A stretch of DNA of 64,000 nucleotides from assembly GCF_000429465.1 (NCBI RefSeq), contig NZ_KE386906.1:124001-188000 (forward strand), given 5' to 3'. The stretch is from Algoriphagus vanfongensis DSM 17529. Lineage in GTDB: Bacteria > Bacteroidota > Bacteroidia > Cytophagales > Cyclobacteriaceae. The notes under the pieces were generated by a model. It was not told the DNA's origin. It saw only the letters and a list, made by a program, of their open reading frames with translations, and searched no databases. The stretch's first letter is position 1; the number at the start of each line of letters is the position of its first letter. Shown here piece after piece: positions 18,833 through 28,110 of the stretch. A program made the position numbers and the translations under genes.

Positions 18833-19668
18833 GAATTACCTTAATTACCTTTGCGATTTTATTCGCAAGCATTTCGATTGTTTCCGCTCAGGGCATTGGC
18901 TCTGGCGGAACAATCCAAGATGACGGCCGATTGGCCGCTTCTACCAAACAACTCAATCAATTTTTCAGAAGATTCAATGCAGAAGAGTCTCCAGATGGCA
19001 ATACTCGATATTATCCAGGTGACTCACTCTATCACAACCTGGCCCTTAGAAAGGGGTTTGTCCAGATACTTTTTGATAATCAGACAGGATCAATTTCTCC
19101 GGATTTAAAAAATCAATTTACCCAGTCATTACTTTCAGACTCGTATCCTCAGTATATCAATTTTCATCGTGAAGGGTGGTATTCAGAGGTTCAGGCCGAA
19201 TTTATGTTTAAGGGAAAAAGAGAGAAAGCTACGCTTATCCTCAAGATCCAGCCAGAAGGCTTGGGCTATGAGTGGGTCATCGATGCGGTAAGCTTTCCTC
19301 CATTCAAAAATTTATTCAACAAACCGGTGGGTGACGAAAAAGATTTTCTCCATCCGCTATCCCACGAGCTGGGATTTATGAATTTGAGAAGGGCCTTTCA
19401 AGATTCTAAGATGCCCGAATCATTCACAAACAGCACCTTTCATCCAGATTACCTGACCATTTTTCTTTACGAAATGAAACAGGGAAATCTCAAATTCCTG
19501 ACGGTAAACGATGTGAAGTTTCACTTCTTTCAAGTGGAAGGCTGGTATTTTGAAGTTTCTCAATTCAATCGTCCCGGTTTCAATACAGGTTGGTTGATTT
19601 CCAACTTGGTCAAATTAAATCCTGGAGATAAAAAAGCCATTGAAAAATACATTTATGATCAGAAGTAA
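18829..19668 (+). CDS. Secreted protein of the LRR operon, unknown function
   Basis: A 279-residue protein with an N-terminal signal peptide (ITFAILFASISIVSAQ). It has no transmembrane segment after that and no lipobox. The middle section (ADLQ-like EVQAEFMFKGKREKATLILKIQPEG) and late section (FLTVNDVKFHFFQVEGWYFEVSQFNR) read as beta-rich domains similar in rhythm to the flanking genes' NTF2-like part. I do not recognise a family. It overlaps the previous gene by 4 bases and the LRR gene by 14 bases, so the three products are probably made together and may form one envelope complex. Confidence 0.72.
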   Translation: MRITLITFAILFASISIVSAQGIGSGGTIQDDGRLAASTKQLNQFFRRFNAEESPDGNTRYYPGDSLYHNLALRKGFVQILFDNQTGSISPDLKNQFTQSLLSDSYPQYINFHREGWYSEVQAEFMFKGKREKATLILKIQPEGLGYEWVIDAVSFPPFKNLFNKPVGDEKDFLHPLSHELGFMNLRRAFQDSKMPESFTNSTFHPDYLTIFLYEMKQGNLKFLTVNDVKFHFFQVEGWYFEVSQFNRPGFNTGWLISNLVKLNPGDKKAIEKYIYDQK

Positions 19669-22108
19669 GAGACATTTCCTATTGCTGTTGATTATCTTTT
19701 TGGCCGGTCCTATTGCATATTCTCAGAGTATCAAGGGCTACACCAAAGAGGAGATTAAAGACTTTTCTTCCAAGGTAGAGGATCAAGTCCGCTTCCTGGA
19801 ATACCTGCTCAATACGGTGGGCTCATCCCAGACCTCTGCTAGAGACAAGGATGTGATCATCCGTGAGAGCTACCTGAAGATATTCAGAGATGCCGAGGTG
19901 CAGGTAGAAGATGATTTGCTCTTGGATCGCAAAGTAGTGACGAATAAAGACGTCACGGCATACATGAAAGACATTGAATTTTTCTTTCAGGATGTCAATT
20001 TCAAATTTAAAGTAAGAGAAGTAAAACCCGCCCAAAAGGACAATGGAGAAGTATACTTCATGGTTTCGCTGGATCGTACGCTAGATGCTACCGGCAAGGA
20101 TGGCAAAAAGGTAACGAATACAAAACCACGATTTGTAGAGGTCAATCTTTTGGAAAAAAGTCAAGAGCTCAAGATCGTCAGCATGTATACTACCAAGCTC
20201 AGCAGAGATGAAGAGCTATTGGAATGGTGGGAAATCTTGAATCCTCATTGGAAAGCCTATTTCCAACAAAGATTTGATGTGAGTCCGTATGACTCCGTCG
20301 ATGTGGAGCAACTGTACCGTTTCGTTTCGATTGATTCACTGGATATTTCTGGCACCGATTCACTGTTGGATCTGAGTCCTTTGCAAGCGCTTCGCGAACT
20401 CAAATTTGTAGATCTCAGCAATACGCAGATCACAGCTTTGGGTCCGATCTCTAATGTGACCTTCCTGCAATACCTTGACGTGTCCAATACCCCGACTTCG
20501 GATATCCAGTTTATCAAATATTCAGATAGGCTAAAAGAGCTCAATATTTCCAATACCCAAATTCAGGATATCAGTGAGCTGAGAAATCTAAAATCCCTGA
20601 TGTCTCTGAAAGCTGAAAAAACTCCGATCATGAGCTTTGCTGTGTTGAATGAGTTTGACAGTTTGAGATCTTTAGAGTTGGCGGAGAGTGGCTTTAATAA
20701 TGCAGAAAATATCAAGGAACTCAATAGGCTTGAGCGATTGGATCTGAGTAGAAATTATTTGATCAATTTCACCAGCTTGGGAGAGTTGGAGTCTCTCAGA
20801 TATCTTAATTTGTCCCAGACCAATATCCAGGATTTGACTCCGCTGAATAAGTTGGAGAATCTCGAAATCGTAGATTTGACACAGACGGAAATTGCTGATA
20901 TTTCAGTACTGAATGCCAAACCAAACCTTGAGAAAGTCTTGGCGGATCAGACTGGTTTGTCTGTCTCTGCAGCGGATAATTTTATTCGAAATAATCCTGA
21001 TGTACTGTTGATTCACCATGTCAAGGACTTGGAATCTTGGTGGGCTGGACTATCCGACCCATGGAAGGAGAGTTTGAAAAAAGCGAATTCGCAGATCAGA
21101 AATGATCAACCGAATGTGGAGGTCTTGACGACTACTATCGGATTGGAGAAACTCGATCTTTCCAATTCAGGAATCGAGACACTTAATCCCTTGACTCGAT
21201 TTGCGAAATTGAAATCAGTGGACTTTTCCGGAAATCCTATTTCTGACTTGCTGCCATTGAGTGAAGTCAAAACACTTGAGCAAATCACTGGGATAGATAC
21301 AGAAGTTCGAGATCTTTCCGCTATACGCAATAATGAAGCACTCCAGAAAGTTAATTTTGAAGGAAGTCCGATAGAAAGTATACTTCCCGTATTGAGCCTT
21401 CCTAATCTGGCCTACCTCAATGTCGACAGTAGTGCCATTTTTGCCGAGGAGGTACCAGAAGTATTGATCAAAAAGCCCGAATTGACATTGATCTATCGGA
21501 CAGAGGCTTTGCAGCTTTGGTGGAACGAACTTCCGACCAACTGGAAAGAAGTGTTTAGAAGGGAGTTTAAAATGCCTGAAGAACCAAGCACAGAGCAACT
21601 TCATGATTTGACAGGTAAGTCTACAATGGAGCTGAATAGAGTGTCAGTTCAAGACATTAGACCGTTGACTGTTTTTGCCAATTTGAGATCATTAAAAGTA
21701 TTTGATGCTCCTATTCAGGATATTTCACCGATTTCTGAATTGAGTCTTCTGACCTCTCTTCAATTGTCCCAAGCGCCAATATCTGATTTCCTTCCTGTGT
21801 CTAGTTTGTTCAAGCTGGAAACTTTGGATATCTCTAATACTGGGATAGAGGATCTACAGCCGTTGGCTTCATTGACGGATTTGCGAGTTTTGAATATTTC
21901 AGGCACCAATCTCCGGGTTTTGAAAGGTCTTGAAGGTCTCCATAATCTCAAAGAACTAGATGTGGCTAGTACCAACCTCCGATCTCTGAGACCGATAGAG
22001 GGGCTGAGCGGATTAGAAAAATTAAGCTGCTTCAATACAAGGCTTTCTAGCCGTACTGTGGATAGATTCAAAGAAACTAATCCTGACTGCGAAGTGCGCT
22101 ACTATTAA
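19655..22108 (+). CDS. Exported leucine-rich-repeat protein with three LRR blocks
   Basis: ATG 19655 gives 817 residues with a signal peptide (HFLLLLIIFLAGPIAYSQ). Residues about 25-185 form the domain shared with the operon's second gene. Then come three LRR blocks of the SDS22/internalin-like 22-residue type (L..L..L.L..T.I.D...L). Each block is preceded by a linker of the form L.WW..L...WKE: near 20222 (LLEWWEILNPHWKAYF), 21028 (LESWWAGLSDPWKESL) and 21508 (LQLWWNELPTNWKEVF). LRRs usually serve protein-protein recognition. With no membrane anchor it is probably periplasmic, or surface-bound through partners. It closes the operon and is followed by a strong terminator. Confidence 0.85.
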   Translation: MIRSKRHFLLLLIIFLAGPIAYSQSIKGYTKEEIKDFSSKVEDQVRFLEYLLNTVGSSQTSARDKDVIIRESYLKIFRDAEVQVEDDLLLDRKVVTNKDVTAYMKDIEFFFQDVNFKFKVREVKPAQKDNGEVYFMVSLDRTLDATGKDGKKVTNTKPRFVEVNLLEKSQELKIVSMYTTKLSRDEELLEWWEILNPHWKAYFQQRFDVSPYDSVDVEQLYRFVSIDSLDISGTDSLLDLSPLQALRELKFVDLSNTQITALGPISNVTFLQYLDVSNTPTSDIQFIKYSDRLKELNISNTQIQDISELRNLKSLMSLKAEKTPIMSFAVLNEFDSLRSLELAESGFNNAENIKELNRLERLDLSRNYLINFTSLGELESLRYLNLSQTNIQDLTPLNKLENLEIVDLTQTEIADISVLNAKPNLEKVLADQTGLSVSAADNFIRNNPDVLLIHHVKDLESWWAGLSDPWKESLKKANSQIRNDQPNVEVLTTTIGLEKLDLSNSGIETLNPLTRFAKLKSVDFSGNPISDLLPLSEVKTLEQITGIDTEVRDLSAIRNNEALQKVNFEGSPIESILPVLSLPNLAYLNVDSSAIFAEEVPEVLIKKPELTLIYRTEALQLWWNELPTNWKEVFRREFKMPEEPSTEQLHDLTGKSTMELNRVSVQDIRPLTVFANLRSLKVFDAPIQDISPISELSLLTSLQLSQAPISDFLPVSSLFKLETLDISNTGIEDLQPLASLTDLRVLNISGTNLRVLKGLEGLHNLKELDVASTNLRSLRPIEGLSGLEKLSCFNTRLSSRTVDRFKETNPDCEVRYY

Positions 22109-22130
22109 GCACAACCTTACCCTTAAAATA

Positions 22131-22163
22131 AAAAACCTCCTTCCTTCCCGAAGGAGGTTTTTT
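22131..22163 (+). terminator. Rho-independent terminator of the LRR operon
   Basis: A 13-base-pair stem (22131-22143 with 22150-22162) has a 6-base loop, an A-tract on the 5' side and a T-tract on the 3' side. It could therefore work in both directions. Confidence 0.88.
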
Positions 22164-22188
22164 ATTTGAAAATGCCCAACTTTGGGAT

Positions 22189-22443
22189 ATGATGTTTGAC
22201 AGTTCTGATTTCCCCAAAGCGCTGGAGGAATCCACTTTTGAATCTTGGTTGGAAGCCGGTAGAAACAGTAAAATTTCTTTTGCCTATCTATTGATTATTT
22301 GGGATGACATGGAGGGAAGCTACAGTCCGGTGTATGTAGAAAATCGCTCTGATATGGCAGCCTATTCCAAGTATGGTGATTCACCTGAGCCGCAGGCGCT
22401 TGTAGCAGCCTATGATCTTTATTCTGAATCAAGGGTCGCTTAA
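22189..22443 (+). CDS. Small conserved-looking protein, unknown function
   Basis: An 84-residue acidic cytosolic protein with no signal or membrane segment. It reads as a normal coding sequence (TFESWLEAGRNSKISFAYL, then IWDDMEGSYSPVYVE and ALVAAYDLYSESRVA) and lies just after the LRR terminator. I do not recognise the family. It probably forms a small unit with the short ORF that follows in a different frame. A tandem ATG (22189/22192) leaves one codon of ambiguity at the start. Confidence 0.6.
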   Translation: MMFDSSDFPKALEESTFESWLEAGRNSKISFAYLLIIWDDMEGSYSPVYVENRSDMAAYSKYGDSPEPQALVAAYDLYSESRVA

Positions 22444-22516
22444 CACTTCTTTGTGATAAACTCCGGCTAATTTTCAAGCTAAACTGAACGAAGTTTTTTT
22501 TGACTCCTATAGGGAA

Positions 22517-22657
22517 ATGAACAAAATCCAGGAAGCCTACGATCAGCAATGTGGCAATGGTATAAATCGGGACATGCAGGAAAAATGGAATATGTGGATC
22601 CAAGAGGCGCTGGAAGGAGACTGGACTAACTTGGTGCAGGCTGTGACCAAAGAGTAA
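22517..22657 (+). CDS. Short ORF, possible second small gene or frameshifted tail
   Basis: From ATG 22517 the product is 46 residues with a Trp-rich, helical end (DMQEKWNMWIQEAL, GDWTNLVQAVTKE). The frame stays open upstream to 22460 and still looks protein-like there (NFQAKLNEVFFDSYREM), but it has no ATG in that part. Either translation starts at 22517, or the true gene uses a rare start, or it is the remnant of a longer gene. It is in another frame from the preceding 84-residue gene. Confidence 0.4.
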   Translation: MNKIQEAYDQQCGNGINRDMQEKWNMWIQEALEGDWTNLVQAVTKE

Positions 22658-23003
22658 TAGTTTAAATGAAACACTTTTTCAGTCAGGCAATAGTGACTTG
22701 GATTTTTTGTGGATTTGGGATGATGTGCACTTTACAGTATCTCATTGACTGTTATTTAGTTGTGATTGTAACTTACTGAAATATACGTGTTTACACGTAT
22801 TTACTTTCATTTGCAAAGCATCTACTTTTAATCTATTAATTCTTTGTTTCATTTTTCTCAATACCCCGTTTGATGTTTCTATTTGGTTTTCAGGCCGTTT
22901 AATTTCAGTTGACTAAGTTTTTATTGGATACTTTTCACAAAAGCACTTTGCCTGCTGATCATATTTTTAAATGAGGGTATTTGGGATCCAAACCTAAAAT
23001 CTC
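22658..23003. other. 346-base gap upstream of the TULIP-like unit
   Basis: AT-rich stretch without a gene on either strand. Apart from the palindrome at 22783-22800 I see no clear promoter match. The region should contain the promoter of the three-gene unit that starts at 23004. Confidence 0.4.
22783..22800. promoter_or_regulatory. Operator-like palindrome (ATACGTGT-TT-ACACGTAT)
   Basis: A perfect 8-base inverted repeat has a 2-base spacer, 204 bases upstream of the TULIP-like gene. Its size and symmetry fit the binding site of a dimeric regulator; no regulator gene lies beside it. It has no T-tract, so it is not a terminator. Confidence 0.5.
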
Positions 23004-24761
23004 ATGAAAGAGAATCCCAATTTGGCTGGTTTTGACATGGTACTGGGTCTTTCCCAGACGACGATCAATTATCAGTTTAAAAAACTCTACCAAAACGACT
23101 TTATCCAAGATAAATGGTTCGCTTTGGTAGGAAATGTCCTGAATCCAAAGGAAGGTGAAAAGCCGTTCCATTTGGCAGGGGCCGATGATGAGTTGAAGTC
23201 CAAAATCGATCGTTGGATAGCACTGCAACATGATGTAGAAGAAGCCAAAAAATCGGAGGATTGGGCTGCTTTTGGACAGCTAATGAACACGATCAAGACT
23301 GAAGGGCTCAATTTTGACTATGCCTGGGATGCCGATCTCAAGGCTCCCAGCATTGAGATTATCGACAAGGATCCCCGCAACTTGTATTTCAATTTGTCAT
23401 TTGAGGATGGCAAACTATACTATCGCCCTGAGTCCACCTCAGCTGTCAAGGTATTTGACCTGTCCGGTAGCGTCTATGCCTTTACTACTCCTATCGGTCG
23501 GATCAAGATAAACAAAGATCAGATGGTAATGGAGGCTGATGAGGCAATGGATTCGTTGATCCGAAATTCCGGTTTGTCGGAAGCTGATTTTCGAATTGAG
23601 AGCCTGTTTCTAAATCTTGAAAACGCCAACATTTCTGATTTTGACAAAAACAGGAGCAAGTTTCCAGAGGATGCCACTCTTCCGCTTCAGATAGCAGTGG
23701 AGAGCTACTTTAATTTGATGCTAAAGGGAGCAGAGAATCCCTATGTTTTGGGCTACGGTGTCACTCAGCCAGATGTCAAAAGTAGTGAGGCGATGTTTCA
23801 GCCTACTTCTTTGGCTTTTTCATCTAGCTACAGTAGCAAGCAAAATACCTCCAAGCCTATCAAAGGACAATTTAGCGCTTTGAATTTTCTGATGATGCTC
23901 AACAAGGAAGACGCTCCTACTGGACCGACGGCTGGGATTATGCCGGCTAGTGTGATCGAGCTGGGTAAGGATACGAGTTCTACTACAGATGGAGTTTTTG
24001 CAATTGATAGAGGACATTTTGACCAGTATATAGACTCATTGGATGCATATGTGGTCAGTGTGTTCAAGGAAAAAAAAGATGTAAGCATAGAGTCGGATGG
24101 TTTTCAAGTGAAAGATGGGAAACCTACGATGGTAGCCAAATCTCACATGTCAGGTGGGGAACTGGGAGATGACAAGATCGATACTACTTATACATTAGTA
24201 AGAAAACCTCTGAAAAATGTAGATCAGGGATTAGAAGTAGAGTATGAGTTTCATGTGAGCATCAAGGTACATTTGATCGCCAAGGTCTTTGTTGAGATAG
24301 AATTGAAACAGATAGACCTTTCTACCTCCGGTCAGTATAGCTACAAGGACGTGAAGGGTCCGGGGAAGGTCGGTTCTATGAAATTTCTGATCAAAAATGG
24401 CAAGGAAGGGCGGTTTGATCTTGAAAACTCTTTGGACCCTCCAACAATTGCTTTTGATGAATCGGTCTACCTTTTTGAAGGGGGGGCACTTAAGGTTTTC
24501 CTCAATATTCTCAAGCTGGTTCTGGCATGGCCGATCTTGATAGTAGAGGGTATTATCAACCAGATCGCCATTGACCTAGGCAACAAGGATGTCACCAAGG
24601 AAAATGAATCAATTCAAAAGCTCCGTGAGCTGGATGTGCTTAATCAGACCAATAAGGTAATCCTTCCATTGGGAAAAACCTATGCCTACAAAAACCTGAG
24701 AGCTATTGAAGATAAGTCTTTGATAGTCTATGATATCACCTATGCACCTGTCACCGAATAA
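23004..24761 (+). CDS. TULIP/P47-like protein
   Basis: A 585-residue protein with no signal peptide. Near the N-terminus it has GFDMVLGLSQTTINYQFKKL, close to the (Y/F)D.V.(A/G)(I/L)S...IN..L opening of bacterial TULIP-fold proteins such as the clostridial P47/OrfX group. A segment near residue 115 (APSIEIIDKDPRNLYFNL, then SFEDGKLYY) matches the beta-rich pattern after it. The middle is a long beta/loop region, and the C-terminal third has a hydrophobic helix (VFLNILKLVLAWPILIVEGI, about 500-520). TULIP domains bind lipids or hydrophobic ligands. The gene is followed after 13 bases by the propeller-like gene and then by a membrane protein. The assignment is from motif memory; a profile comparison would settle it. 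Confidence 0.6.
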   Translation: MKENPNLAGFDMVLGLSQTTINYQFKKLYQNDFIQDKWFALVGNVLNPKEGEKPFHLAGADDELKSKIDRWIALQHDVEEAKKSEDWAAFGQLMNTIKTEGLNFDYAWDADLKAPSIEIIDKDPRNLYFNLSFEDGKLYYRPESTSAVKVFDLSGSVYAFTTPIGRIKINKDQMVMEADEAMDSLIRNSGLSEADFRIESLFLNLENANISDFDKNRSKFPEDATLPLQIAVESYFNLMLKGAENPYVLGYGVTQPDVKSSEAMFQPTSLAFSSSYSSKQNTSKPIKGQFSALNFLMMLNKEDAPTGPTAGIMPASVIELGKDTSSTTDGVFAIDRGHFDQYIDSLDAYVVSVFKEKKDVSIESDGFQVKDGKPTMVAKSHMSGGELGDDKIDTTYTLVRKPLKNVDQGLEVEYEFHVSIKVHLIAKVFVEIELKQIDLSTSGQYSYKDVKGPGKVGSMKFLIKNGKEGRFDLENSLDPPTIAFDESVYLFEGGALKVFLNILKLVLAWPILIVEGIINQIAIDLGNKDVTKENESIQKLRELDVLNQTNKVILPLGKTYAYKNLRAIEDKSLIVYDITYAPVTE

Positions 24762-24774
24762 ACCCCTTTGAATC

Positions 24775-27465
24775 ATGGAAAAAGAACAAGTAAAATTCGT
24801 ATCCAAAGAAGACCAGGTAAGTGTCAGCTTTGCCAGTGAACTAATGAGTAATTACTTCCCGGAGTCCAATATCGAAGGGAGTAGGGAGATCCGGACTTTC
24901 ATGGTTGGGCCAGACCAGTCATTGATCTTCTATCAGGATCAGCAGGAGATGCTCAAAGCTATTTTGAGAAAAGAAGGATCCGAGTCCGGCTGGATTCCCT
25001 TTTCGCTCTCAGAGGATGCCGTCAGATCCTATGAATTTGAATTCAATCCCAAAAAAGGAACATTTCAGCTAGCAAAAGTAGAAGGAAATCAAGTGTGGGT
25101 ATCTCAGGCACTCGTGGTGAAAGATACTGATTTTGAGCAGCTGGATCAGGTCATCCAATGGCGTAAAATCCATGCCGATAGTTTTTCTGAAACCATTGAC
25201 AAAGTTTCAATAGGTACGCGACATGTGCTTTTTGGGACTTCCGCTGAGAAGAGCGATGCTTTGTTTTACCTCGCAGATCTCAATGACCTAAAGCCAGTAT
25301 CCTATACCTTTCCTGAGCATGCCAAGCGTATTGTTCAGTTTGAGCTTGGTACGTATGCCAAGTCTAGTGGCGTGTTTTTTCTGTATGAAATCGGTCAAGA
25401 GAGAACCATGCTTTTTCAGTCTTTTGAAGATGAGGAAACAGGGAAAACAGACGATGTACGATTTGAATCGGAGGAGTCATTCAACTGTTTTGCTCTGTTG
25501 GAGACGAGCTCCGGGAATCATATGCTGTATGCTGCAGGGAATCAGGTGCATGAATATAAGGGCCCTGAAAAAGGAGAATATGGTAAGCATGCTGTTCTCC
25601 CGGGTACTTATGATCAAATCCAAAAAATCCGCGTGGCGTCCTATGATCAAGAGCGAACAGTATGGGCCATGGATAAGCAAGGACTCTTTTATCAGACCAA
25701 CCGCTTTTTTGACCAAAGCAGCCAAGGCTTTCAGGTGGGACAATGGACCAACCCTTTGCTCATGGTAGAAGGTGTGGCACAGTTTAGTTGTGCCAAGGGA
25801 AATGGCATCCGAAATCAACTTTATGCCATCAGTACAGAATATGGTAGTGAGTTGACGCGACTTTGGCAGGATAGTGTGACGACACTGTGGAATACCAATA
25901 AGGTGACGCTGTCAAATATGGATAGTTTGAAAGAAGTGGCTAGTTATTCGGCTCAAGTTCGATTTAGTACAGCTACTAGCTTGCGGTCCTTTCAGGGGCA
26001 AAAGGTGTCATTGAGTGCTGATTCGAACATTTTTGTGTATGTGGATAGCCAAAGTTATCACTTGGGGCCAGCTCATCAGGTCGAGATTAGTTTGGGACTG
26101 GTACCGGAGTTTACCATTATCTGCCCTGTGGAAGAGCTTGGAGCAGCCAATATTCATCTCACAGCAGATTTTCTACAAGGAGAAGAATTGATCAATCTGT
26201 CTGGAAAGGCACTCGATCGACTTCAGGATAAGATAGAAAAAGCGAATGGTCTCGGGAATGTCAAAAACTCCAAAGGAAAGCCATTAGTACCTGCTGGAGT
26301 GCAGCCAGATGCTGTCCAGGCTGCGCAGGCTGGGATTTCTCAAATGATCAGTGCTGGGAGTTCTATGGATAAAAAAGCTGCTCCGGTTTTGAATTCTTCC
26401 TCATTTAGAGTTCAGGGAGCGGTCTCCGCCGGTGTCTCTGCACCGACTGTAGAGTCATTTTTCGTACATGCCGGACATAGTTTGGGAGATTTTCTTCATA
26501 CCGTGTGGAGCAAAGCCAAAGAGGCTTTTGAATTTGTGATGGAGAAAGTTGCCGATGGATTCAAGTTTATCATCAAAATAGGTGAGCAGGTTTTCAACTG
26601 GATCGTCAAGACGCTCCGCGAAATTGGCAGTTTCATCCAGCGAGTATTTGAAGCCATTGGGGTCTTTTTCAAGGATTTGTTTGATTTCTTGGCATTCCTT
26701 TTTGATTGGCATGCGATCCTAGAGACTAAAAGAGCTTATAAAGGCTTTGTCGAAAATGCAATAGTCAATCTCAGGGGAGAATTGGTGAATATTAGAAAAT
26801 TCATCGATGCTACCTTGGAAAAGGAAATAGAGAAGTTTTCCCCTGAGTTAGTTTCTATTCCAAAAGACATTGCCTCAGTCAATGTATCCGAATCCCCGAA
26901 AGAATCCAGCCCCGACCCCCGGTCCAATTGGCTCAATTCTAAAAAGCAATACTTGGATAATGGAAAAACAAAAGGAGAAGGAAAAAAGATGCCAACAGAG
27001 TTGTCAGATGTATTCGAGAGTTTGATGGCTGATCTGATCCCTATTGTTCAAGAAACAGGCAAAGGATTACTGGAGGAGCTTAAAATTGTTGCGGATGAGT
27101 TTTCGAATGTTATCCATGGCAAACTATCCTTTGGTGAGTTTCTGAAAATAGCCATGGAGAAACTGGCCGGTTCTGGATTGTTTATTCTCAAGCAATTGAT
27201 GGATGTCATTCTCCGTTCATTGGAATCTTTGGTAGAAGTGGCATTTATAGGGCTCACACAGCCATGGAATGTTCCTATTATCTCTCCTATTTACGAGGAG
27301 TTTTCCGAAGGCGACAAGCTGACTTTCTTGGATTTGATGTGTCTTTTTGTAGCTATTCCAAGTACCATCCTATTCAAAATAGGAGAGAATCAAGCGCCTT
27401 TTGAATCCGAAGAGGTCAAAGATGCATTTATAGCCAGAGGCAAAAATATTTTCCAACTAACTTAA
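24775..27465 (+). CDS. Beta-propeller-like protein with amphipathic helical C-terminal region
   Basis: An 896-residue protein without a signal peptide. Residues about 1-370 show repeating short beta motifs (SLIFYQDQQ, GTRHVLFGT, NHMLYAAGNQVHEYKG, RTVWAMDKQGLFYQT), as in sialidase/fucose-lectin-like propellers. Residues 380-470 are another beta domain. A Gly/Ala-rich linker (about 485-540) leads to a striking run of amphipathic helices at about 575-650 (FEFVMEKVADGFKFIIKIG, VFNWIVKTLREIGSFIQRVF, FFKDLFDFLAFLFDWHAIL), then more helices to the end. The FDWHAILETK-type ending of the helical run recalls large bacterial and fungal proteins of unknown function that accompany TULIP-like proteins; this is memory, not a search result. 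Membrane insertion or pore formation is inference. Confidence 0.55.
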   Translation: MEKEQVKFVSKEDQVSVSFASELMSNYFPESNIEGSREIRTFMVGPDQSLIFYQDQQEMLKAILRKEGSESGWIPFSLSEDAVRSYEFEFNPKKGTFQLAKVEGNQVWVSQALVVKDTDFEQLDQVIQWRKIHADSFSETIDKVSIGTRHVLFGTSAEKSDALFYLADLNDLKPVSYTFPEHAKRIVQFELGTYAKSSGVFFLYEIGQERTMLFQSFEDEETGKTDDVRFESEESFNCFALLETSSGNHMLYAAGNQVHEYKGPEKGEYGKHAVLPGTYDQIQKIRVASYDQERTVWAMDKQGLFYQTNRFFDQSSQGFQVGQWTNPLLMVEGVAQFSCAKGNGIRNQLYAISTEYGSELTRLWQDSVTTLWNTNKVTLSNMDSLKEVASYSAQVRFSTATSLRSFQGQKVSLSADSNIFVYVDSQSYHLGPAHQVEISLGLVPEFTIICPVEELGAANIHLTADFLQGEELINLSGKALDRLQDKIEKANGLGNVKNSKGKPLVPAGVQPDAVQAAQAGISQMISAGSSMDKKAAPVLNSSSFRVQGAVSAGVSAPTVESFFVHAGHSLGDFLHTVWSKAKEAFEFVMEKVADGFKFIIKIGEQVFNWIVKTLREIGSFIQRVFEAIGVFFKDLFDFLAFLFDWHAILETKRAYKGFVENAIVNLRGELVNIRKFIDATLEKEIEKFSPELVSIPKDIASVNVSESPKESSPDPRSNWLNSKKQYLDNGKTKGEGKKMPTELSDVFESLMADLIPIVQETGKGLLEELKIVADEFSNVIHGKLSFGEFLKIAMEKLAGSGLFILKQLMDVILRSLESLVEVAFIGLTQPWNVPIISPIYEEFSEGDKLTFLDLMCLFVAIPSTILFKIGENQAPFESEEVKDAFIARGKNIFQLT

Positions 27466-27476
27466 ACTGAAATCAA

Positions 27477-28091
27477 ATGAGTGTTGATAGAACTATTGAA
27501 AAAATCCTCCAATATGCAGACGCTGGATTGACCAGTCTGGAGGTATTGTTGTTTCCTGCCGAGCAAATATTAGAGATGGCAGATCAGGAAGAAAATTTGA
27601 TTTCCCGGACTAGCAATGTCCTGTTTGGTCTTGGGATGGTGTCGACAATTACTTCTTTCGGAATCGTCTATGCTCGAGACATCCAGCTTGATTGGAGATT
27701 TAAATGGATCGCTTATCCGGTTTTGACTCTTATTTTATTGGCTGAATCGATTTGGATCTATAGTATGATGAAAACCGGATCGCCCAAGCTTCTGGAGAAA
27801 ATCCTGAATTTTGGAAAGCCAATACTTTATTTGGCTAGCGGCGGCCTGGTCATCGCTGCGATGATTTATAATCCTAAATCTTTCTTTAATATGATAAATG
27901 TGGGACGGGCGATCTATTTGGTCCCGGGGATCTTTGCTCTTCCTCCTTTGAAAAAGCTCCCATTCTATCCTATTGTTATTTTGGTAAGGGCTGGAGGGAA
28001 AATCACTCAACTTGCTGCACAAGTGATAGAATTAGCCTCTCCGGAAGAGGAACAATCAATCGAAGGAAGCTCACAGTTAGGTTTGGAATAA
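27477..28091 (+). CDS. Small polytopic membrane protein of the TULIP-like unit
   Basis: A 204-residue protein with about four hydrophobic segments (near residues 45-65, 75-97, 115-135 and 140-180), a soluble N-terminus of about 40 residues and an acidic C-terminal tail. I do not recognise the family. It starts 11 bases after the propeller-like gene and is followed by a terminator, so the three genes form one transcription unit. It may serve as membrane receptor, immunity or export partner of the two large soluble proteins; the context allows each of these and decides none. Confidence 0.62.
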   Translation: MSVDRTIEKILQYADAGLTSLEVLLFPAEQILEMADQEENLISRTSNVLFGLGMVSTITSFGIVYARDIQLDWRFKWIAYPVLTLILLAESIWIYSMMKTGSPKLLEKILNFGKPILYLASGGLVIAAMIYNPKSFFNMINVGRAIYLVPGIFALPPLKKLPFYPIVILVRAGGKITQLAAQVIELASPEEEQSIEGSSQLGLE

Positions 28092-28110
28092 GTTAATTCT
28101 GAATCCCTTA

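Noticed and set aside
25319..25768. 149-residue plus-strand frame inside the propeller-like gene
   Set aside because: It lies wholly inside a well-supported gene in another frame and shows no protein-like hydrophobic pattern.
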